Assembly: GCA_964036045.1 (NCBI GenBank) | Contig: OZ038399.1 | Coordinates: 19,303,670 to 19,367,669 of the forward strand | Direction of reading: 5' to 3' | From: Eutreptiella sp. 'Long Island Sound 2002' | Lineage: Eukaryota; Euglenozoa; Euglenophyceae; Eutreptiales; Eutreptiaceae | Length of the DNA: 64,000 bases | Shown here: one piece after another, positions 10,196 through 22,737 of the stretch | How positions within the stretch are numbered: the stretch's first letter is position 1 | How the letters are laid out: each line of letters opens with the position of its first letter | Notes under the pieces: generated by a model | The model's database searches: none | Told to the model about the DNA's origin: nothing | The model's input: the letters and a program-made list of their open reading frames with translations, nothing else | Position numbers and translations under genes: made by a program

Positions 10196-13135
10196 AAACC
10201 TCACATTTGCCCACACGGGCAAATTCGGGCGAATTCTCTGCTACACGTGCGACGTGGTTCGTATGGTACACGAACAGCATGATGCAGCTTGTTCTGGCCA
10301 GAGGGTTGAGTGGTCGCGATATGGGCAACACCAATTTGAAATGGTCATTGTGCGGGCACGCACTGTTCAGTTCAACCTGAAAATAGCGTCCTTCGCGTGC
10401 AAGGGAGCCTAAACCTCACATTTGCACACACGGGCAAATTCGGGCAAATTCTCTGCTACACGTGCGGGGTGGTTCGTATGGTACACGAACATCATGATGC
10501 ACCTTGTTTTAACCAGAGGGTTGAGTGGTCGAGATATGGGCAATACCAATTTGAAATGGTCATTGTGCGGGCACGCACTGTTCAGTTCAACCTGAAAATA
10601 GCGTCACTCGTGTGCAAGGGAGCCTAAACCTCACATTTGCACACACGGGCAAATTCGGGCAAATTCTCTGCTACATGTGGGAGGTGGTTCGTATGGTACA
10701 CGAACATCATGATGCAGCTTTGTCTGGCCTGAGGGTTGAGTGGTCGAGATATGGGCAGTACCAATTTGAAATGGTCATTGTGCGGGCACGCACTGTTCAG
10801 TTCAACCTGAAAATAGCGTCATTCGCGTGCAAGGGAGCCTAAAGCCCAGATTTGCGCACACAGGCAAATTCTCTGCTACACGTGCGACGTTGTTCGTATG
10901 GTACACGAATAGCATGATGCAGCTTGTTGTGGCCAGAGGGTTGAGTGGTTGTGATATGGGCAATACCAATTTGAAATGGGCATTGTGCGGGCACGTACTG
11001 TGAAGTTCAACCTGAAAATAGCGTCATTCGCGTGCAAGGGAGCCTAAAGCCAAGTTTTGCGCACACGGGCAAATTTTCTGCTACACGTGCGACGTGGTTC
11101 GTATGCTACACGAATAGCATGATGCAGCTTGTTGTGGCCAGAGGGTTGAGTGGTTGGAATATGGGCAATACCAAATTGAAACGGATATTGTGCGGGCACG
11201 TACTGTTCGGTTCAACCTAAAAATAGCGTCACTCGTGTGCAAGGGAGCCTGAACCTCACATTTGCACACACGGGCGAATTCGGGCGAATTCTCTGCTACA
11301 CGTGCCACGTGGTTCATATGGTACACGAATAGCATGATGCAGTTTGTTGTGGCCAGAGGGTTGAGTGGTTGAGATATGGGCAATACCAATTTGAAATGGG
11401 CATTGTGCGGGCACGTACTGTTCAGTTCAACCTGAAAATAGCGTCCTTCGCGTGCAAGGGAGCCTAAACCTCACATTTGCACACACGGGCAAATTCGGGC
11501 AAATTCTCTGCTACACGTGCGACGTGGTTCGTATGGTACACTAACAGCATGATGCACCTTGTTCTGGCCGGAGGGTTGAGTGGTTGTGATATGGGCAATA
11601 CCAATTTGAAATGGGCATTGTGCGGGCACGTACTGTGAAGTTAAACCTGAACGTAGCGTCGTTCACCTGCAAGGGAGCCTAAACCTCACATTTGCACACA
11701 CGGGCAAATTCGGGCAAATTCTCTGCTACACGTGCGACGTGGTTCATATGGTACACGAATAGCATGATGCAGCTTGTTGTGGCCAGAGGGTTGAGTGGTT
11801 GAGATATCGGCAATACCAAATTGAAATGGGCATTGTGCGGGCACGTACTGTTCAGTTCAACCTGAAAATAGCGTCACTCGTGTGCAAGGGAGCCTGAACC
11901 TCACATTTGCACACACGGGCAAATTCGGGCAAATTCTCTGCTACACGTGCGACCTGGTTCATATGGTACACGAATAGCATGATGCAGCTTGTTGTGGCCA
12001 GAGGGTTGAGTGGTCGAGATATGGGCAATACCAATTTGAAATGGTCATTGTGCGGGCACGTACTGTTCAGTTCAATCTGAAAATAGCGTCCTTCGCGTGC
12101 AAGGGAGCCTAAACCTCACATTTGCACACACGGGCAAATTCGGGCAAATTCTCTGCTACACGTGCGACGTGGTTCGTACGGTACACGAACAGCATGATGC
12201 ACCTTGTTTTGACCAGGGGGTTGAGTGGTTGAGATATGGGCAATACCAATTTGGAATGGTCATTGTGCGGGCACGCACTGTTCAGTTCAACCTGAAAATA
12301 GCGTCCTTCACGTGCAAGGGAGCCTAAACCTCACATTTGCACACACGGGCAGATTCGGGCAAATTCTCTGCTACACGTGCGACGTGGTTCATATGGTACA
12401 CGAATAGCATGATGCAGCGTGTTGTGGCCACAGGGTTGAGTGGTCGAGATATGGGCAATACCAATTTGGAATGGTCATTGTGCGGGCACGCACTGTTCAG
12501 TTCAACCTGAAAATAGCGTCCTTCACGTGCAAGGGAGCCTAAACCTCACATTTTCACACACGGGCAAATTCGGGCAAATTCTCTGCTACATGTGCGAGGT
12601 GGTTCGTATGGTACACGAACATCCTGATGCACCTTGTTTTGACCAGGGGGTTGAGTGGTCGAGATATGGGCAATACCAATTTGGAATGGTCATTGTGCGG
12701 GCACGCACTGTTCAGTTCAACCTGAAAATAGCGTCCTTCACGTGCAAGGGAGCCTGAACCTCACATTTGCACACACGGGCAAATTCGGGCAAATTCTCTG
12801 CTACATGTGCGAGGTTGTTCGTATGGTACACGAACATCATGATGCATATTGTTTTGACCGGGGGGTTGAGTGGTCGAGATATGGGCAATACCAATTTGGA
12901 ATGGTCATTGTGCGGGTAAGCACTGTTCAGTTCAACCTGAAAATAGCGTCCTTCACGTGCAAGGGAGCCTAAAGCCCACATTTGAGCACACGGGCAAATT
13001 CGGGCAAATTCTCTGCTACACGTGCGACGTGGTTCGTATGGTACACTAACAGCATGGTGCAGCTTGTTCTGGCCAGAGGGTTGAGTGGTCGCGATATGGG
13101 CAACACCAATTTGGAATGGGCATTGTGCGGGCACG
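10196..13135 (+). repeat. Segmental duplication within satellite, copy 2
   Basis: Counterpart of 4841-7780. Identity falls to the ordinary monomer-to-monomer level after about 13125-13135, where the TACTGTGAAG variant of copy 1 is replaced by CACTGTTCAG. Confidence 0.85.
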
Positions 13136-16100
13136 CACTGTTCAGTTCAACCTGAAAATAGCGTCATTCGCGTGCAAGGGAGCCTAAAGCCCACATTTGC
13201 ACACACGGGCAAATTCGGGCAAATTCTCTGCTACACGTGCGACGTGGTTCGTATGGTACACTAACAGCATGATGCAGCTTGTTCTGGCCAGAGGGTTGAG
13301 TGGTCGCGATATGGGCAACACCAATTTGATATGGGCATTGTGCGGGCACGCATTGTTCAGTTCAACCTGAAAATAGCGTTCTTCGCGTGCAAGGGAGCCT
13401 AAACCTCACATTTGCACACACGGGCAAATTCAGGCAAATTCTCTGCTACATGTGCGAGGTGGTTCGTATGGTACACTAACAGCATGATGCAGCTTGTTCT
13501 GGCCGGAGGGTTGAGTGGTCGAGATATGGGCAATACCAATTTGAAATCGGCATTGTGCGGGCACGTACTGATCCGTTCAACCTGGAAATAAGGTTATTCG
13601 CGTGCAAGGGAGCCTGAACCTCACATTTGCGCACACGGGCAAATTCGGGCAAATTCTCTGCTACACGTGCGGGGTGGTTCGTATGGTACACGAACATCAT
13701 GATGCACCTTGTTTTGGCCAGAGGGTTGAGTGGTCGAGATATGGGCAATACCAATTTGAAATGGTCATTGTGCGGGCACGCACTGTTCAGTTCAACCTGA
13801 AAATAGCGTCCTTCGCGTGCAAGGGAGCCTAAACCTCACATTTGCACACACGGGCAAATTCGGGCAAATTCTCTGCTACACGTGCGACGTGGTTCGTATG
13901 GTACACGAACATCATGATGCACCTTGTTTTGACCAGGGGGTTGAGTGGTCGAGATATGGGCAATACCAATTTGGAATGGTCATTGTGCGGGCACGCACTG
14001 TTCAGTTCAACCTGAAAATGGCGTCCTTCACGTGCAAGGGAGCCTAAACCTCACATTTGCACACACGGGCAAATTCGGGCAAATTCTCTGCTACACGTGC
14101 GACGTGGTTCATATGGTACACGAATAGCATGATGCAGCTTGTTGTGGCCAGAGGGTTGAGTGGTCGAGATATGGGCAATACCAATTTGGAATGGTCATTG
14201 TGCGGGCACGCACTGTTCAGTTCAACCTGAAAATAGCGTCCTTCACGTGCAAGGGAGCCTAAACCTCACATTTGCACACACGGGCAAATTCGGGCAAATT
14301 CTCTGCTACATGTGCGAGGTGGTTCGTATGGTACACTAACAGCATGATGCAGCTTGTTCTGGCCGGAGGGTTGAGTGGTTGTGATATGGGCAACACCAAT
14401 TTGAAATCAGCATTGTGCGGGCACGTACTGTTCAGTTCAACCTGAAAATAGCGTCCTTCGCGTGCAAGGGAGCCTAAAGCCCACATTTGCGCACACGGGC
14501 AAATTCGGGCAAATTCTCTGCTACACGTGCGACGTGGTTCGTATGGTACACTAACAGCATGATGCAGCTTGTTCTGGCCGGACGGTTGAGTGGTTGTGAT
14601 ATGGGCAATACCAATTTGAAATGGGCATTGTGCGGGCACGTACTGTGAAGTTCAACCTCAACGTAGCGTCGTTCAGGTGCAAGGGAGCCTAAACCTCACA
14701 TTTGCACACACGGGCAAATTCGGGCAAATTCTCTGCTACATGTGCGAGGTGGTTCCTATGGTACACGAACATCATGATGCAGCTTTGTCTGCCCTGAGGG
14801 TTGAGTGGTCGAGGTATGGGCAGTACCAATTTGAAATGGGCATTGTGCAGGCGCATATTGTTCAGTTCAACCTGAAAATAGCGTCCTTCACGTGCAAGGG
14901 AGCCTAAACCTCACATTTGCACACACGGGCGATTCGGGGAAAATTCTCTGCTACACGTGCGACGTGGTTCGTATGGTACACGAACATCATGATGCACCTT
15001 GTTTTGACCAGGGGGTTGAGTGGTCGAGATATGGGCAATACCAATTTTGAATGGTCATTGTGCGGGCACGCACTGTTCAGTTCAACCTGAAAATAGCGTC
15101 CTTCACGTGCAAGGGAGCCTAAACCTCACATTTGCACACACGGGCAAATTCGGGCAAATTCTCTGCTACACGTGTGACGTGGTTCGCATGGTACACTAAC
15201 AGCATGATGCAGCTTGTTCTGGCCAGAGGGTTGAGTTGTCGCGATATGGGCAACACCAATTTGAAATGGGCATTGTGCGGGCACGTACTGTTCAGTTCAA
15301 CCTGAAAATAGCGTCCTTCGCGTGCAAGGGAGCCTAAACGTCACATTTGCACACACGGGCAAATTCGGGCAAATTCTCTGCTACACGTGTGACGTGGTTC
15401 GTATGGTACACGAACAGCATGATGTAGCTTGTTCTGGCCAGAGGGTTGAGTGGTCGCAATATGGGCAATACCAATTTGAAATGGTCATTGTGCGGGCACG
15501 CACTGTTCAGTTCAACCTGAAAATAGCGTCCTTCGCGTGCAAGGGAGCCTAAACGTCACATTTGCACACACGGGCAAATTCGGGCAAATTCTCTGCTACA
15601 CGTGTGACGTGGTTCGTATGGTACACGAACAGCATGATGTAGCTTGTTCTGGCCAGAGGGTTGAGTGGTCGCGATATGGGCAACACCAATTTGAAATGGG
15701 CATTGTGCGGGCACGTGCTGTTCAGTTCAACCTGAAAATAGCGTCACTCGTGTGCAAGGGAGCCTAAACCTCACATTTGCACACACGGGCAAATTCGGGC
15801 AAATTCTCTGCTACAGGTGCGAGGTGGTTCGTATGGTACACGAACATCATGATGCAGCTTTGTCTGGCCAGAGGTTTGAGTCGTCGAGATATGGGCAATA
15901 CCAATTTGGAATGGTCATTGTGCGGGCACGCACTGTTCAGTTCAACCTGAAAATAGCGTCCTTCACGTGCAAGGGAGCCTAAACGTCACATTTGCACACA
16001 CGGGCAAATTCGGGCAAATTCTCTGCTACACGTGCGACGTGGTTCGTATGGTACACTAACAGCATGATGCAGCTTGTTCTGGCCAGAGGGTTGAGTGGTC

Positions 16101-18043
16101 GCGATATGGGCAACACCAATTTGAAATGGGCATTGTGCGGGCACGTACTGTTCAGTTCAACCTGAAAATAGCGTCACTCGTGTGGAAGGGAGCCTGAACC
16201 TCACATTTGCACACACGGGCAAATTCGGGCAAATTCTATGCTACACGTGCGGGGTGGTTCGTATGGTACACGAACATCATGATGCACCTTGTTTTGGCCA
16301 GAGGGTTGAGTGGTCGAGATATGGGCAATACCAATTTGAAATGGTCATTGTGCGGGCACGCACTGTTCAGTTCAACCTGAAAATAGCGTCCTTCGCGTGC
16401 AAGGGAGCCTAAACGTCACATTTGCACACACGGGCAAATTCGGGCAAATTCTCTGCTAAACGTGTGACGTGGTTTGTATGGTACACGAACAGCATGATGC
16501 AGCTTGTTCTGGCCAGAGGGTTGAGTGGTCGCGATATGGGCAACACCAATTTGAAATGGGAATTGTGCGGGCACGTACTGTTCAGTTCAACCTGAAAATA
16601 GCGTCACTCGTGTGCAAGGGAGCCTAAACCTCACATTTGCACACACGGGCAAATTCGGGCAAATTCTCTGCTACATGTGCGAGGTGGTTCGTATGGTACA
16701 CGAACATCATGATGCAGCTTTGTCCGGCCTGAGGGTTGAGTGGTCGAGATATGGGCAGTACCAATTTGAAATGGGCATTGTGCGGGCACGCACTGTTCAG
16801 TTCAACCTGAAAATAGCGTCCTTCGCGTGCAAGGGAGCCTAAACCTCACATTTGCACACACGGGCAAATTCGGGCAAATTCTCTGCTACACGTGCGACGT
16901 GGTTCGTATGGTACACGAACAGCATGATGCAGCTTGTTCCGGCCAGAGGGTTGAGTGGTCGCGATATGGGCAACACCAATTTGAAATGGGCATTGTGCGG
17001 GCACGTACTGTTCAGTTCAACCTGAAAATAGCGTCACTCGTGTGCAAGGGAGCCTGAACCTCACATTTGCACACACGGGCAAATTCGGGCAAATTCTCTG
17101 CTACATGTGCGGGGTGGTTCGTATGGTACACGAACATCATGATGCAGCTTGTGTTGACCAGGGGGTTGAGTGGTCGAGATATGGGCAATACCAATTTGGA
17201 ATGGTCATTGTGCGGGCACGCACTGTTCAGTTCAACCTGAAAATAGCGTGCTTCACGTGCAAGGGAGCCTAAACCTCACATTTGCACACACGGGCAAATT
17301 CGGGCAAATTCTCTGCTACACGTGCGACGTGGTTCATATGGTACACGAATAGCATGATGCAGCTTGTTGTGGCCTGAGGGTTGAGTGGTTGAGATATGGG
17401 CAATACCAAATTGAAACGGGTATTGTGCGGGCACGTACTATTCAGTTCAACCTGAAAATAGCGTCCTTCGCGTGCAAGGGAGCCTAAACCTCACATTTGT
17501 ACACACGGGCGAATTCGGGCAAATTCTCTGCTACAGGTGCGATCTGGTTCATATGGTACACGAACATCATGATGCAGCTTTGTCTGGCCTGAGGGTTGAG
17601 TGGTCGAGATATGGGCAGTACTAATTTGAAATGGTCATTGTGCGGGCACGCACTGTTCAGTTCAACCTGAAAATAGCATCCTTCGCGTGCAAGGGAGCCT
17701 AAACCTCACATTTGCACACACGGGCAAATTCGGGCAAATTCTCTGCTACACGTGCGACGTGGTTCGTATGGTACACGAACAGCATGATGCAGCTTGTTCT
17801 GGCCGGAGGGTTGGGTGGTTGTCATATGGGCAATACCAATTTGAAATGGGCATTGTGCGGGCACGTACTGTGAAGTTCAACCTGAAAATAGCGTCATTCG
17901 CGTGCAAGGGAGCCTAAAGCCCAGATTTGCGCACACGGGCAAATTCGGGCAAATTCTCTGCTACACGTGCGATGTGGTTCGTATGGTACATGAACAACAT
18001 GCTGCAGCTTTTCTGGCCAGAGGGTTGAGTGGTTGTGATATGG

Positions 18044-18058
18044 GCAATACCAATTTGA
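18044..18058 (+). repeat. Target-site duplication, left copy
   Basis: GCAATACCAATTTGA, identical to 40423-40437. Joining the two flanks restores a normal satellite monomer (GGGCAATACCAATTTGAAATGGGC). This shows that everything between them arrived in one target-primed insertion. Confidence 0.93.
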
Positions 18059-18156
18059 GGTTTGAGGTTTGATTTTGCGGGTACTAGACGCCTTTCGGCC
18101 CCGGGGGGGCACCTGGTCGGGCCAGGTGATATCCTCCCCACCGGGTCCTAGTGGGG
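18059..18156 (-). other. 3' terminus of the non-LTR element: 7-nt tail repeats and two hairpins
   Basis: Next to the target duplication the plus strand reads GGTTTGAGGTTTGA, which on the sense strand is a short run of CCTCAAA units. Just inside are two hairpins: 18110-18128 (CACCTGG/CCAGGTG, 5-nt loop) and 18136-18156 (CCCCAC/GTGGGG, 9-nt loop). A 3' stem-loop plus short tail repeats is the usual recognition end for LINE reverse transcriptases. The role here is inferred from position. Confidence 0.65.
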
Positions 18157-18904
18157 GGCCCTCCAAGACGCACCTCCTGCCTGGTGGCGGAGTCCCCCGG
18201 GTTCACAGGGCTCGGAGCCCCGTCCTTCCCCGGCTTCCCCGTTTCGCCACTCCCCGGTCAGTGCATCAATTCGCAGCCGTGGCTGCGGGCGCTTACCCAC
18301 CGCGTCGCCCCCCTAATGCGTGGCCGCCCGGGGCGCCGGCGCCGCCGGGCCCGTGCTACTGGCTTGTCGCCAGTGGGACCCCCGTGGGCTGGCGCGGAGG
18401 TTGCCTAGCCTAGGGGTTGGGGCGTGGCGCTGTGCGCCACTACTGCCTTGGCGGGTGCAGTGCCCCGTTTGTGTGTGCGCGGCGCTCGCGGCCGGTTCGG
18501 GGGGTTCGGGCCGGTACCTGGTGTTGTGTCTCTCTCGTTTCCCCCTTCCCGCCCCGCGTGTTCCGCGATGCGTGTGGCGGGCCGTCCCGTCCGGGTGTCC
18601 CTTACCCTCGTTCGCTGGTACGCCATTCCACGCGGTCTGTGCGTTCCGCGCGCTCGGTCCGGTTGCCCTTCCGGTAGTCCCCGTGTGCCCTTTTCGTGTG
18701 TGTGCGCTCGCGCTCCCGCGGCGTCCGTTCCCCCCCCTCCTGGGTGGTGTGGCGTGCGCACCTCGCGCGGTCCCGGCACTGGGCGCTGGTAGGGCCGTTC
18801 CACGTGGTCCGTGCCCCTCCGCGTGTCGTGCCCCGGGCCCTTGCTCCGTCTGGCGTGCCTGGGTGGGGGCGGTCCGGTCCCGGTTCCGCCTTACTTGGCT
18901 TGGG

Positions 18905-19135
18905 GTTGTGGGGGTGGCGGTAGGGCGTCCCCGGGGGGGGTGCCGTCTTGTGTTGCGAGGGGCGTCTGGGGTCAGGCGCTCCCCCTCCCCCGACTGCCCG
19001 CCCACTGGGCGGGCTGTTGGGGTCCGCCATCCACGTGTTGTGGGCGCGGGCGTGCGGGTGTGGGGGCCCTTCTCTGTCCCCGCGGCCTGCGCGCCCTGTG
19101 GGGGCTGCGCGCCGCGGGGCGGGTCCGTGGCGTTC
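18905..19135. repeat. 3' UTR copy of the 5' array monomer
   Basis: The segment matches the end of a B monomer plus an A monomer of 34430-38094 in the same orientation. Shared landmarks in order are GTGGCGG.AGGGCGTCCCC, TCAGGCGCT, GACTGCCCGCCCACTGGGCG, GGGTCCGCCA, GTGTGGGGGCCC and CCCTGTGGGGGCTGC. It is diverged but clearly collinear. It makes a direct repeat on both sides of the ORFs, about 16 kb apart. Confidence 0.85.
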
Positions 19136-19247
19136 GTGTGCCGGGGGGCGGGTTGGGGGGGGGGGGGGGGGGGCGTGCGCCGTACCCCCCGTTCGTGCGG
19201 CCGGGGGGGGGCTGTAGGGCGGGGGGTCGCTCTGCCTCGTTCCGTCC

Positions 19248-20000
19248 CTCTGCCTTCCCTGAGCAGGCAACAAAGCGGGTGTCACCGGCGTCGTGCTGTC
19301 CATGGGGGGCGTGGCCCCCCATATCACTCCGGTTCGTGCTCGCCCGCCTTTCTTGGGCGCGATCTGTGCGGCGTCCTGGCACGTTGGCGCGGGCTCGCTT
19401 GTTCTCCGCGGCCCCTGCGGGGGCCGGCGGCTGGGGCGGGGGGGCGGGTCGCGCTCCGGCCCCTCTCTCGGGCGGGGGGGGGGACCATCCCCCCTGGCTC
19501 GGGGGGTGGGGGCTGGGGCCCCCGCGGCTTGCGGGCCGGTGGGGGGGTGGGGGGGGGGGGTCGCTCCGCGGCCTCCCTGACCCCCTTCTGGGTGGCGGCC
19601 TGCGGTACTCAATTCCGGCCCCCCTCGTGTCGTCGGCGCACCCCCTTCCGGCGTGTGCGTGCGGTCGGGGTTGCGGTGCCGCCCCGGGGCGGGGGGGGGT
19701 GAGGGGTGGCCCGTGGACCGCTCCCCCGGGGGCCCCTGCGGACCTGAACCCCCCCTTTGCCCTCCCTGAGTGGGCTGTGGTCACGGGTGGGTCATGTAGG
19801 GCGCGGCCTCCATACTGTTCTGGTGGTCCGCCGTGCGCCGCCCCCAAGCTTGGTGCGCGCGTTGCTCCGGCACGCTGGTGTGGGCTCGCTCTGCGGCCGC
19901 GACCCCCGCGGGGGCAGGCGGCTGGGGGCGCTGGGGCGCGTGGTGTGCAGGCCCAGCCGCATCCCCCCCCCCCGCGTCGCGGTCCCTTCTGGGGGGGGGG
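19248..20000. repeat. Degenerate direct repeats of about 0.5 kb in the 3' UTR
   Basis: The block starting near 19248 (CCTTCCCTGAG, later CTTGGGCGCG, GGCTCGCT, GCGGGGGCCGGCGGCTGGG) recurs near 19755 (CCCTCCCTGAG, GCTCGCTCTGCGG, GCGGGGGCAGGCGGCTGGG). Spacing is 490-507 bp and similarity is partial. No function is visible. Confidence 0.5.
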
Positions 20001-20872
20001 GGGCGTCCCCTCGGCTCCCGGGGGGCGGAGGGCCGCTCCTGTGGCTCCCAAGCTTGGGGGGGGGTGCGGGGGGGGGGGTGGGGGGGCCGCCCCCCCGCCC
20101 CCCCGCCCCGTCGGGCGTCGGCCTGCCGTCCGTTGTCTCCGGCGTGCCCCCCTGGGGTGTACTCGTGCCGTGGGGGTTGCCGGGCGGCCGCGGGCGTCGG
20201 GCGCGGTCCGGTCGGCCGCCGACGGGCCAGTGCGGCGCGGGGGGGGGGGGGGGGGGAGGGGGGGCCGGCCTCTGATAGGGCCGCTCCGTTTGCGCAGTCC
20301 TGGGCGCCGCCGGTCCGCCGTCGGCCATCAGCGGGCGGGGCGTGCGGGCGTCTGCCCCGGCCGTGGCGCCCCCGCACCCCGGGTGCAGCGGCCTCCTCGG
20401 GGGGGGTGCGGGGCCGCCGTTTCTGCGGTCTGCCTCCGTCCGCTCTTGGGCCTGGGTGGGCGGGGGGGGGGGGGAATGGGGGGGGCCCTCTGGTCCCCTG
20501 GCGCCGTCTCCTGACGGCCGGGGGGGGGCGGCATGGCGGTCCCGGCCCCGGGGGCCAGCCATCGGCCGGGGGGTCGCACCCTTCCCCCGCCCCCCTCTAG
20601 GTAGGGAGAGGACCCTCGTGCAGGCCTTCGCTGGGGCCCCGCATCCCCCCTGCCGTCGTCGCGCGGCGCTGGCCGGCCGGGGGCGGCCGTGAGGGTTAGT
20701 AGTCAGCGGTTAGCGGGCTGCGGGGAAGCAGGTTCCCCCCCGCGCTCATTGTCTCCGCCCTCCCTTCCGCGGGAGGTGGCGCGCGCTCCCGCGTCACTCC
20801 GTACCGTGGGGGGGGCGCGGGTCGAGGGGGCAAGCCCCCCCCCCCACTGTCTCGCGTCCGCCGTCTGGGCCG

Positions 20873-22737
20873 TCACCTACGCCGCCGCTTGCGTGGGGGC
20901 TGGGGCTGTGGCGGCGGCGGGTTGTGCCGGCGGTAGCGCCAGTGGGCGAGGGCGTTGCGCAAAGCCCGGGGGAGCCAGTTGTTGGCGTCCGCATCCGTGA
21001 TGCGGAGCAAAGCCCCCCCTTCCAGGAAGGCCGGCCACGTCGGCTCCCTGTCGGGCCACGCCGCCCGGATCACTGACCTGAGGACCCTCTCATGGTCCTC
21101 TGGGGCTGCCCACCCCCCCGGGGGTACCTCTCGGTTTCCTCCGTCCCTCCGGATGAGCACGGCATCAAAGGGCCGGTTCCTCAACCCCCTGGTGGTCCCC
21201 TGGTTGGCCCAGCACAACCACCCGTACACCTCCCCAACCAGGGGGAGGGCCTCCTCCCCCAGAGGGTCCGGGACCGTGCTCCAGTCCCGGTCCCAGGGCC
21301 GGGCCCCCCCCGCCCCTGGCTCCCCCCGCTGCCCCTGTGCCTGCGGCGCCGATGCCGCGCTCCGCCCCCCCCCCCCGCCGAGGCCATCCGCGCCGGCTCC
21401 GCTCTCGGCGCGGGGGGGGCGGGCTGGTGCCGGGGTCGTGGGGGTTGGGGGGGGACGAGCTCGCCGGCGTCAGGGTCGATGTTGTAGAGGTGGTGGTGGT
21501 GGTGGTGGGTGTGGTGTGCCGGCATCTGCTGGATGCCGGGGGGGATGCACCTCACCGGCTGCACGTCCGGCTGCGGGGGCGCCCCGCTCCCTGCCCCCCT
21601 CCCTTCCGCCTGCCCTCCCCCCCGGGCTCCCTTGCCCCGTCCCGTCTGCCCCTTGCCCTCGCCCTTGCCCTTGCCCTTGCCCTTGCCCTTGCCCTTGGGC
21701 CCCTTTCCGGCTCCCTGCCCGTGTCGCGGGTCCTGCCCCCTGTCCCCCACGCCCTGGCCCGCCCGCTCGCCCACCGTCCCTTGCCCCGCTCCCTGCACCT
21801 GGGCGTCCCGCCCGTGCCCCTGCGCGCCCTTCCCGTGCCCTGTTCCCGTCCCGGCCCCCTGCCCTCCTGCCCCCCGCTCCGCGCTCCCGTGGCTGGCGCT
21901 CTGCCCTGCCTGCGCGCCGTCCCCCCCTTCCCGGACCACACGCCGGGCGTCCTGCTGCCTCTGCAGTTGCGGCAGCGTGACGCCCGGCGGCGAACGCGCG
22001 GGCGCCGGGGGGCGGACGTGCCGCGTCCGCCCCGGGGGGAAGGGCTTGGGGGGGAACGGCTTGGGGGGACTGGTGTGGGTGTGGGTGGGGTTGGCGTGGG
22101 CGCGGTACTTCGCGCTCTCCCTGCCCACTGCTGCTGCTGCGGCGGCCGCTGGCGGGGCGCCCGTGGCCCGTGCGGCCCGTGGGTCCTTCCTCTGCTTGCG
22201 CGGTGTGCTGGGGGTCGCGGCGTGGCCGGCCGAGGCGGTGGCGCGGCTTGCCGGGGCCGCAGTCGCGGCCCCTCGCGCGCCCTCCCCGCTCTCCTCTGCG
22301 GCTGCGGCAGCCCTCGGCGGTGCGCCAGGCTCCTGCGCTGGGGCTACCCTTCGTGTCGACGGCGTGCCGGGGGCCGCGGTCGGGGCCGCGGCGCGGCTCG
22401 CTGGGGCTGCGGTCTCCGCTCCCGGCGCGTCCGGGGCCCCCTCCCGGGGCGGCACGGCAGGGCTTGCTGCTTGGGCGGCGGGGGCGGTCACCTCGGCTGC
22501 CGCAGGCTCCTGGGCCGGCGGCGGCGGCCCGACCAGCACCGCCGCCTCCGCCAGCCTCCGCTCCTCGCGCTCCGCGGGGGTCTCCCCCGTCCACTCCGGG
22601 GAGACGGGGGAGCGGGAGCGCGACCGGCGGTGGTGGCGGTCGGAGCGGGCGGGGGAGCCATCGGAGTCTGCCATCACTGTTATCCTGGTAGGCATGCGTG
22701 GTGGCAGGCGCGCCCTTCCCACTACCTCTTGGTGCAT
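20873..22737 (-). CDS. ORF4 of the non-LTR element, low-complexity nucleic-acid-binding-like protein (one frame break)
   Basis: The frame starts at the ATG that overlaps the ORF3 stop (TGATG, 22735-22739). The N-terminus has an RS-rich patch (HRRSRSRSP). It is followed by a long Ala/Pro-rich segment, a Gly-Lys repeat block (coded around 21640-21700), and a His run (about 21490-21520). This frame continues to a stop at 21181. However, from about 21,300 down to 20873 another frame gives a much more protein-like end: STVPDPLGEEALPLVGEVYG, then RNRPFDAVLIRRDGG, closing with a basic PRKRRRR tail. I therefore infer a frame change in a C/G run between about 21,300 and 21,380. No known family is recognised. 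The basic, disordered content suggests RNA or chaperone binding, as in LINE ORF1-type proteins. This is inference. Confidence 0.55.

Larger units (their letters stand above)
4841..18058 (+). repeat. 215-bp tandem satellite array, left segment
   Basis: About 61 head-to-tail monomers with a regular 215-bp period. Landmarks in each monomer are AAACCTCACATTTGCACAC, the 10-bp tandem pair CGGGCAAATT, the dyad GTTCGT-ATGGTAC-ACGAAC (for example 4902-4920), GATATGGGCAATACCAATTTG, and GTGCAAGGGAGCC. Some monomers have lost one CGGGCAAATT copy and are 205 bp (around 5485-5895 and 10840-11250). Short open frames recur in every monomer in several frames, but they start at GTG and cannot stay in frame between monomers because 215 is not a multiple of three. 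I treat the array as non-coding. Its left end is interrupted by the DIRS element and its right end by the large non-LTR element. Confidence 0.97.
18157..20872 (-). other. GC-rich 3' UTR of the non-LTR element
   Basis: About 2.7 kb without a credible gene. Composition is extreme, with homopolymer G runs (19 G at 19155-19173; others near 20054-20075 and 20229-20250). Many long open frames exist on both strands, but they are Pro/Gly/Arg/Ala strings caused by composition. It contains an A-type monomer of the 5' array (18905-19135) and degenerate repeats of roughly 0.5 kb. The long G runs make the local assembly length doubtful. Confidence 0.7.

Noticed and set aside
4824-18166. Recurring 60-140-aa open frames, one or more per satellite monomer, on both strands
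   Set aside because: They are periodic products of a stop-poor 215-bp monomer. They start at GTG (GTGCAAGGGAGCC), overlap the next unit by 16 nt, and shift frame each monomer. No constraint on one frame is visible.
18313-20692. Long open frames up to 567 aa on both strands in the GC-rich 3' UTR
   Set aside because: Extreme GC content removes stop codons in all frames. The products are Pro/Gly/Arg/Ala strings without domains, and they run through poly-G.
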